This document shows positions 13,179 to 17,581 of a stretch of DNA of 17,581 nucleotides, piece by piece. The position numbers and the translations under genes were made by a program. This DNA comes from Bacillota bacterium (GTDB taxonomy: Bacteria; Bacillota; Bacilli; Lactobacillales; Streptococcaceae): NCBI GenBank assembly GCA_021781855.1, contig JAJXWC010000026.1, forward strand, positions 1 through 17,581, written 5' to 3'. Numbering within the stretch: position 1 is the stretch's first letter; every line of letters begins with the position of its first letter. The notes under the pieces were generated by a model that had not been told where the DNA came from, searched no databases, and saw only the letters and a list, made by a program, of their open reading frames with translations.

Positions 13179-13207
13179 TTGAAAAAATAATCGAAATTAT
13201 ATATAAT
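13179..13207 (+). promoter_or_regulatory. Sigma-A promoter of the permease-amidase operon
   Basis: TTGAAA at 13179-13184 and TATAAT at 13202-13207 are separated by exactly 17 nt. The leader is short (about 25 nt) and ends in AAGGAG at 13225-13230. Confidence 0.8.
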
Positions 13208-13236
13208 ATTATTATCTTTTCAAAAAGGAGAAGAAA

Positions 13237-14616
13237 ATGGAAAAAGAACAGAATTTGGAGCAATTTGGTTATACGCAAGAGCTCAAACGACGGCTCAAGT
13301 TCTCTGATTTGCTTGTTTATGGTCTTATTTTTATGGTTCCGATTGCCCCTTTTGCAATCTTCGGTTCAGTGTTCCAAGCATCAAATGGAATGATTGCTCT
13401 GGCTTACATTGTTGGGATGCTAGCGATGATGGCGACGGCGAACTCTTATTCGCACATGGCAAATGAATATCCAATGGCAGGTTCAGTCTATACCTATGTT
13501 GGGCGCGGTATGGCACGCCCTTTAGGGTTTATCGGTGGGTGGATGATTCTGCTAGATTATATTTTGGTACCTACTTTACTTTATTTTGCGGCTTCGCTTG
13601 CAATGACAGGAATGATTCCAGCAGTGCCTGTATGGGCATGGCTTTTGATTTTTGTGGCTTTGAACACAACAGTTAGTTATTTTGGAATAGAATTTACAGC
13701 AATCGTCAACAAAGTGATGCTTGTACTTGAACTGATTGTCTTAGCCATCTTTCTTATTTTAGGGATAGTCGCAATTGCTCAAGGAAAAGGACGAGGTCTT
13801 GATTTTACGGCCTTCTTTAATCCTGGGAAATTCAATATGAGCATGGTTCTTTCGGCAGTATCAATTGCAGTGCTTTCGTTTTTAGGGTTTGATGGCATTT
13901 CCACACTAGCGGAAGAAAATAACAGTGGTTCGAAGTCAATCGGGCGTTCAATGTCAGCAGCACTTTTACTTGTCGGAATACTTTTTATTGCTCAGACTTG
14001 GGTCGCTTCAATGCTGGTTACAAATCCTGACCATTTGATTTCTGCTGGTGACCCCAATGGGTTAGCCTTTTATAACATTGCGCAGTTGGCTGGCGGACAT
14101 TTCCTGTTTGTCGTGACTTCAGCGGCGACGGCGATTTCTTGGGGATTTGCAAATGCTTTGGCAGCACAAGCTGCAACATCACGCTTACTTTTTTCAATGG
14201 CGCGTGACCACCAGTTGCCACATTTTCTGGCAAAAGTAGATAAAAAAAGAGGAGTACCCGTTCTAGCAACTTTTGTTGTAGCGGCTATTTCACTTGCTTT
14301 GGGACTCTATCTCAACGTACTTCCTAATGGGCTTACAGTTATTTCTACGCTTGTCAATTTTGGCGCTCTGACTGCTTTTTTGTTATTGAATATCGCGGTT
14401 GTTTGGCATTTTGCTATCAGAGGAAAAAAATTCAAAATATGGGGACATGTTATTATTCCAATAATAGGTGCCGTTATTCTGGCGTTTGTCATTATTAATG
14501 CCCACCTTGCAGCACAAATTGTCGGTCTGATTTGGCTAGTCATTGGTATTATTGCTGCGGTTGTTTTACAAAAAACGGGGAAAATGACCGACCCCACTGT
14601 GATTAAAGAAGATTAA
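13237..14616 (+). CDS. APC family amino acid/polyamine-type permease
   Basis: This is a secondary transporter of the amino acid-polyamine-organocation superfamily, 459 aa with about twelve membrane segments. The first segment (about 25-48) holds the VPIAPFAIFGSVF stretch, and MANEYPMAGSVYTYVGRGM at about 73-91 is the conserved N-terminal signature. FLGFDGISTLAEEN at about 215-228 is the segment lining the substrate path in this group. It resembles putrescine importer PuuP-like members more than the lysine or GABA carriers, but the substrate is not determined by sequence. AAGGAG at 13225-13230 supports ATG 13237. The amidase gene starts 9 nt after its stop, so the permease probably supplies the amidase substrate or a related nitrogen source. 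A good promoter and a CodY-like box lie upstream. Confidence 0.88.
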   Translation: MEKEQNLEQFGYTQELKRRLKFSDLLVYGLIFMVPIAPFAIFGSVFQASNGMIALAYIVGMLAMMATANSYSHMANEYPMAGSVYTYVGRGMARPLGFIGGWMILLDYILVPTLLYFAASLAMTGMIPAVPVWAWLLIFVALNTTVSYFGIEFTAIVNKVMLVLELIVLAIFLILGIVAIAQGKGRGLDFTAFFNPGKFNMSMVLSAVSIAVLSFLGFDGISTLAEENNSGSKSIGRSMSAALLLVGILFIAQTWVASMLVTNPDHLISAGDPNGLAFYNIAQLAGGHFLFVVTSAATAISWGFANALAAQAATSRLLFSMARDHQLPHFLAKVDKKRGVPVLATFVVAAISLALGLYLNVLPNGLTVISTLVNFGALTAFLLLNIAVVWHFAIRGKKFKIWGHVIIPIIGAVILAFVIINAHLAAQIVGLIWLVIGIIAAVVLQKTGKMTDPTVIKED

Positions 14617-14625
14617 GGAGAAGAA

Positions 14626-15642
14626 ATGACAATTCATAAACTAAGTCCTCAACCAGAAGAATGCGCCAAAACTTTTGGTGGCTACGAAGCCGTTTTGCGT
14701 GTGAAATCTGGAGATATCATTGAGATTCAGGCACCCGACTGCTTCGGAAATCAGTTGACTTCACCAGAACAAGTCGCAAGTGAAGTCGTCAATCCTGAAA
14801 TGGTTGATGCGGTCGTAGGACCGATTTATGTCGAAGGAGCAGAGGCAGGCGATATTCTAGCTGTTCATTTTATTTCGCTGACTCCATTGGGGAAATATGC
14901 AGTATCAGCTTCTTACCCTGGGTTTGGGGCGCTAAATGTGACGGATGAAACGGCACTTTTAACAACACCTTTGCCTGAGAGAAACTGGTTTTATGAGCTG
15001 GATTTGGAGCATTGGACGGCAAAATATCGTGCACGAAATTCTGACTTTGAAGTGGTACTACCGCTTGAACCGATGCAGGGGACGATTGGAGTAGCACCTG
15101 GAGGTGGCGAAGCACGTGCTGTTGTGGTTCCGCATAAACATGGAGGAAATATGGACTCTCCCGAGTTGCGAGCTGGTACAACCGCTTATTTTCCTGTCAG
15201 TGTCGCTGGAGCTTTACTTGGCTTGGGAGATGGACATGCCCGACAAGGAGAAGGCGAAATTATCGGAGCAGGACTTGAGTGTGCCATGAAAACCGTGATT
15301 GCGGTAGAGGTCATAAAAAACCAGTCAATTGACTGGCCGCGCTTTGAAAATGATGACTTTATCATGACAACAGGTTCTGTCAGGGGATTAGATGATGCGT
15401 TTCGTGTCAGTCAAAAAGAAATGGTCAATTGGGTAAGTGAACTGACGAGTTTGGATACTCTTGATGCGCTGCAATTGGTAAGTCAGATTGACTTAGCACC
15501 TGTCGCAAATATGGTAGACCCTAATTTTACAATGGTTTCCAAAGTGCCTAAAAAGTTTCTGAATGGCAAAGCTGATGTTGTGTATGGCGGGATTCATGCT
15601 CAACTAAAGAAAATTGGAGAAGCTTATAAAACCATGCGGTAA
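14626..15642 (+). CDS. Acetamidase/formamidase family protein
   Basis: This is a cytoplasmic amidase of the FmdA_AmdA family, which hydrolyses short amides such as formamide or acetamide to the acid and ammonia. Family motifs seen: an N-terminal strand region with SGDIIEIQAPDCFGNQL at about 28-44, GPIYVEGAEAGDILAV at about 65-80, HGGNMD at 172-177, and GDGHARQGEGE at 201-211, with a conserved Glu at 218 following. At 338 aa it is within the usual range. AAGGAGAAG straddles the permease stop codon and serves ATG 14626, so the two genes are translated from one mRNA. The physiological substrate is uncertain. The last codons form one arm of a 17-bp inverted repeat shared with the gene on the opposite strand. 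Confidence 0.9.
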   Translation: MTIHKLSPQPEECAKTFGGYEAVLRVKSGDIIEIQAPDCFGNQLTSPEQVASEVVNPEMVDAVVGPIYVEGAEAGDILAVHFISLTPLGKYAVSASYPGFGALNVTDETALLTTPLPERNWFYELDLEHWTAKYRARNSDFEVVLPLEPMQGTIGVAPGGGEARAVVVPHKHGGNMDSPELRAGTTAYFPVSVAGALLGLGDGHARQGEGEIIGAGLECAMKTVIAVEVIKNQSIDWPRFENDDFIMTTGSVRGLDDAFRVSQKEMVNWVSELTSLDTLDALQLVSQIDLAPVANMVDPNFTMVSKVPKKFLNGKADVVYGGIHAQLKKIGEAYKTMR

Positions 15643-15667
15643 TTTTGCCACATGGTTTTATAAGCTT
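15620..15667. terminator. 17-bp perfect inverted repeat at the convergent gene ends
   Basis: AAGCTTATAAAACCATG at 15620-15636 and its exact complement at 15651-15667 enclose a 14-nt loop holding the amidase stop codon. The left arm lies in the amidase coding end; the right arm lies largely in the coding end of the minus-strand gene (stop at 15660-15658). There is only a short T-run inside the stem, so it is a probable, not certain, bidirectional terminator. Confidence 0.65.
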
Positions 15668-16685
15668 TCATATTTGATATCACCTGGTGTCTTCTCTAAA
15701 AATTGAGCGACTTCGGTTAGTTTTTCTTCAAGTTGGGATTTGTTGAGTTGTCCCCAATACTCTATTAGAAAATTGATTTTTTGCCCTGAAATCTTGTGAG
15801 ACCAACGTCCAACAAGCGAACCGTTATAGATAATCGGTGCAAGCAAGAAGCCGTTCTTTGTCCACATGAAATCAATTTTATCAGCAGGTGTGAGCCAGGT
15901 TTTATCCACATAGCCAGTCAAAAGACTGTCAAATCGGGCTGCAATAATCGTTTTGTCCGAAACCTGTTCAAAATCAAATTTGCTCATTTTGTCAAATTGA
16001 CTCAAGTCCATGTTCTGCCAAATTTTTCTGACAGATGAAATTTTCAATCCGGACCATTTGACAAAATCCTCAAGTTGGGCAGGAGCAAATCCTGTCAAAT
16101 AGCGAAAAATCAGTTGCTCAATCGCCTGTTCAGCAGGAATTCGACTAAAATGTTCAGCAAAAACTAAACGATAATTTTGTGAGGGGTTCGAAGCATCAAA
16201 GTAGCAAATTCCTTGCTGTATCAAGGTTTGCAAGACTGCATAAATCAAATAGGATTTTAGATTAAAGTTTGGAATTTGAGACAAAATAAGTCCTTCAACT
16301 TCAGATTTTGACAGAGATTTTTGAGTTTTCAATGCTTCAGTAATCAATTTGACAGCAGTGAGTCCATCTGATTTCTTGCCAAGAAAATATGAATGAGGTA
16401 GTTGTTCATTTTGTCGTGCGTTAATGAGTAATTCCCAATCATCATAAGAAAAAAGGTGGAGCGTCCAACGATTTGCCCAAGCGCGCACGATTTTTTCTTC
16501 CTGATAAAGTTTTGATAGGTCTGTCAAATGCAAATTTTTGGTGCGGAGTGACAGATTAAGCTCAGCTTCACGTTGGGCTTGGCTTGAGCCTGAATTCCTA
16601 CTGTCTGACACACACTGTCTATGACATTTTCATTTTGAGACAAAAGTCCATGACGAGCTAAACGCTGAATGAAAATTTCGTTCAT
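15658..16685 (-). pseudogene. Winged-helix DNA-binding protein (HTH_42/YcaQ-like), frameshifted
   Basis: Most of the gene is one open frame, 15658-16611 (317 codons from a poor GTG). It matches the winged-helix HTH_42 family, whose members include YcaQ/AlkX DNA glycosylases for crosslink repair: LRTKNLHLTDLSKLYQ, then IVRAWANRWTLHLFSYDDWELL. The family's real N-terminus, MNEIFIQRLARHGL, is encoded in a different frame from ATG 16685-16683, which overlaps the stop of the prenyltransferase gene as ATGA. The frames are split by a tandem AAGCC AAGCC (minus strand, 16585-16576). Removing one 5-bp unit gives one continuous 340-aa frame through GIQAQAQREAELNL. So the gene is either inactivated by a 5-bp duplication or misread by a sequencing error. 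The stop lies in the inverted repeat at 15620-15667. Whether it acted as a glycosylase or only as a DNA-binding protein cannot be told. Confidence 0.8.
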
Positions 16686-17581
16686 TTTCTTAATAAAATT
16701 CCAATCAAAAGAGTAATTGCAAGGCTGCTATTATATAAAACAAGGTTGCGAATCTGGTAAATAAAGGTCTCATGTTTTACTTGCTTGACCCAAAATTTTC
16801 TCATATTTCCAATCAATAAAGGTGAAATAAGCAACATCAAAAGGCACCAGATTGGCAAAATTTTAAGTAAAATAGCAAGCAGAACACAGAATGCGGCAAA
16901 ACTATACATGATGACGTAAAGTCGCATAGACCAAATGTGTTTCAGATAAAAAGGCAGTGTAAAACGTTCATTTCTGATGTCTTGCTCAAGGTCGCAAATG
17001 TTGTCTGAGAGCATAACATTAAAGTTTTGGGCAAAGCACATCAAGCCGACCAATACGACCGGTAGTAGCACTCCGAAATCCCAAGTCCATGTCATTTTCC
17101 AGCCGTCAAAATGAATGAAAAAGTAGCCCTTATCATAGGAATTGATATAAAAAGCAAGGAAAAATCCGAAAAATCCTTCGCAAAGTCCTGCCAAAATTTC
17201 GCCCAGAGGAAAACGGCTGAAAGCAAACGGACCATAAGTATAAAAAACAGCGACTAGAAAACAAATCGCACCCACAGGCAAAATTGCCAAATTAGTGAGA
17301 AAAATCACGACAACTCCCACGATGATGTCAATAATAAGAAAGCTCAAACAAATTCGCATCGCGAGTCTCGGGTCAATTTGACGGTTTGAGATAATGTTCT
17401 CGCGTGATTTATATTCAGGGTCGAGCGCCTTGTAATAATCCATGAGATTGTTCCAAGCACTGACAAACAAGTTAATGGCGGCAAGTCCGATAAAAAATAA
17501 CAACGTTGGTAGCCAATGAAAACTGCGAAAAGTCCAAAGAGAAAACATAATTCCGGCAAGCGGCGATAAGAGCGCCACAGG
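16682..17581 (-). CDS. UbiA family prenyltransferase (MenA-like), 5' end outside the window
   Basis: This membrane enzyme attaches a polyprenyl chain to an aromatic ring; MenA converts 1,4-dihydroxy-2-naphthoate to demethylmenaquinone. The visible 298-300 residues contain about eight hydrophobic segments and both Asp-rich motifs. The first is WNNLMDYYKALD at about 42-53; the second is SDNICDLEQDIRNERFTLP at about 191-209 (Asp192, 196 and 200). YTYGPFAFSRFPLGE at about 113-127 is the MenA-like signature between them. The frame is open to the window edge and the sequence starts with VALLSPLAGI, so roughly the first 20 residues are missing and a GTG near 17578 is not the true start. Its stop overlaps the next gene's ATG (ATGA). 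Menaquinone synthesis is known in lactococci; assignment to MenA rather than another UbiA member is inference. Confidence 0.85.
   Translation of the reverse strand, partial: PVALLSPLAGIMFSLWTFRSFHWLPTLLFFIGLAAINLFVSAWNNLMDYYKALDPEYKSRENIISNRQIDPRLAMRICLSFLIIDIIVGVVVIFLTNLAILPVGAICFLVAVFYTYGPFAFSRFPLGEILAGLCEGFFGFFLAFYINSYDKGYFFIHFDGWKMTWTWDFGVLLPVVLVGLMCFAQNFNVMLSDNICDLEQDIRNERFTLPFYLKHIWSMRLYVIMYSFAAFCVLLAILLKILPIWCLLMLLISPLLIGNMRKFWVKQVKHETFIYQIRNLVLYNSSLAITLLIGILLRK

Noticed and set aside
16609..16611. GTG as true start of the winged-helix protein
   Set aside because: It has no ribosome binding site, and the first ten residues do not fit the family, while the correct N-terminus is found in another frame just upstream with an ATGA-coupled start.
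17576..17578. GTG as true start of the prenyltransferase
   Set aside because: The frame stays open to the window edge, and family members have about 20 more residues before this point, so the start is outside the window.
1..17581. CRISPR arrays, insertion sequences, tRNA or rRNA genes
   Set aside because: Searched by eye on both strands. The repeats found are dispersed single copies, not arrays; there are no transposase-like frames, and no tRNA cloverleaf or rRNA sequence was recognised.

Overview
The window looks like a chromosomal segment of a low-GC Gram-positive in the family Streptococcaceae, most likely a Lactococcus or close relative (Pseudolactococcus-type). The main reasons are the gene content and order: amino-acid ABC permease, ATPase, a DUF4059 small membrane protein and thioredoxin reductase lie in a row, an order I recall from streptococci. 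SecG is next to RNase R, the lipoproteins have LAAC lipoboxes, and the ribosome binding sites are AGGAG/GAAGG-type. I saw no phage genes, transposases, tRNA or rRNA genes, or CRISPR arrays. It reads as core genome with a few decayed loci.

Layout, left to right. (1) 108-4756 is an amino-acid import cluster: a family-3 solute-binding lipoprotein, a class-I glutamine-amidotransferase-like hydrolase (peptidase C26), a second related lipoprotein, and a tightly packed permease and ATPase of the polar amino acid / cystine type. (2) 4951-6183 holds a DUF4059 protein and thioredoxin reductase (trxB), closed by a good terminator. (3) 6237-9961 is a secG-rnr transcription unit with its own promoter, a long structured leader and a terminator-like hairpin between secG and rnr. 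It is followed by a cysteine hydrolase of the isochorismatase superfamily, in the place where smpB sits in many Firmicutes. (4) 10147-11205 encodes a membrane-anchored endonuclease/exonuclease/phosphatase-fold enzyme, ending in a 15-bp terminator. (5) 11279-11578 on the minus strand looks like the C-terminal remnant of an Rgg/MutR-type regulator, followed by a MATE efflux gene on the plus strand. (6) 13160-15642 is a two-gene operon for an APC amino acid/polyamine-type permease and an acetamidase/formamidase, with a good sigma-A promoter and a 13/15 match to the CodY box just upstream of it. (7) 15658-17581 on the minus strand holds a UbiA/MenA prenyltransferase (its start lies beyond the window) overlapping by ATGA a winged-helix protein of the HTH_42/YcaQ type. 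A 5-bp tandem duplication breaks the frame of the latter.

The most unusual material lies between the genes. Several spacers of about 180-300 nt (960-1253, 2001-2217, 4757-4950, 6246-6477, 9962-10146) are packed with short hairpins that have no U-tract, and they share short dispersed repeats with each other. In the spacer 4757-4950, two copies of one motif keep the same flanks and the same TTTA loop but have different, still complementary stems, which suggests selection on structure. I do not recognise this family and think it is the best candidate here for something undescribed.

How the genes may work together (inference): the importer cluster plus trxB fits uptake of disulfide or gamma-glutamyl sulfur compounds, with intracellular cleavage and reduction. 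The CodY-boxed permease/amidase pair fits uptake of a nitrogenous compound and release of ammonia under nutrient limitation. The minus-strand prenyltransferase belongs to menaquinone synthesis, known in lactococci.
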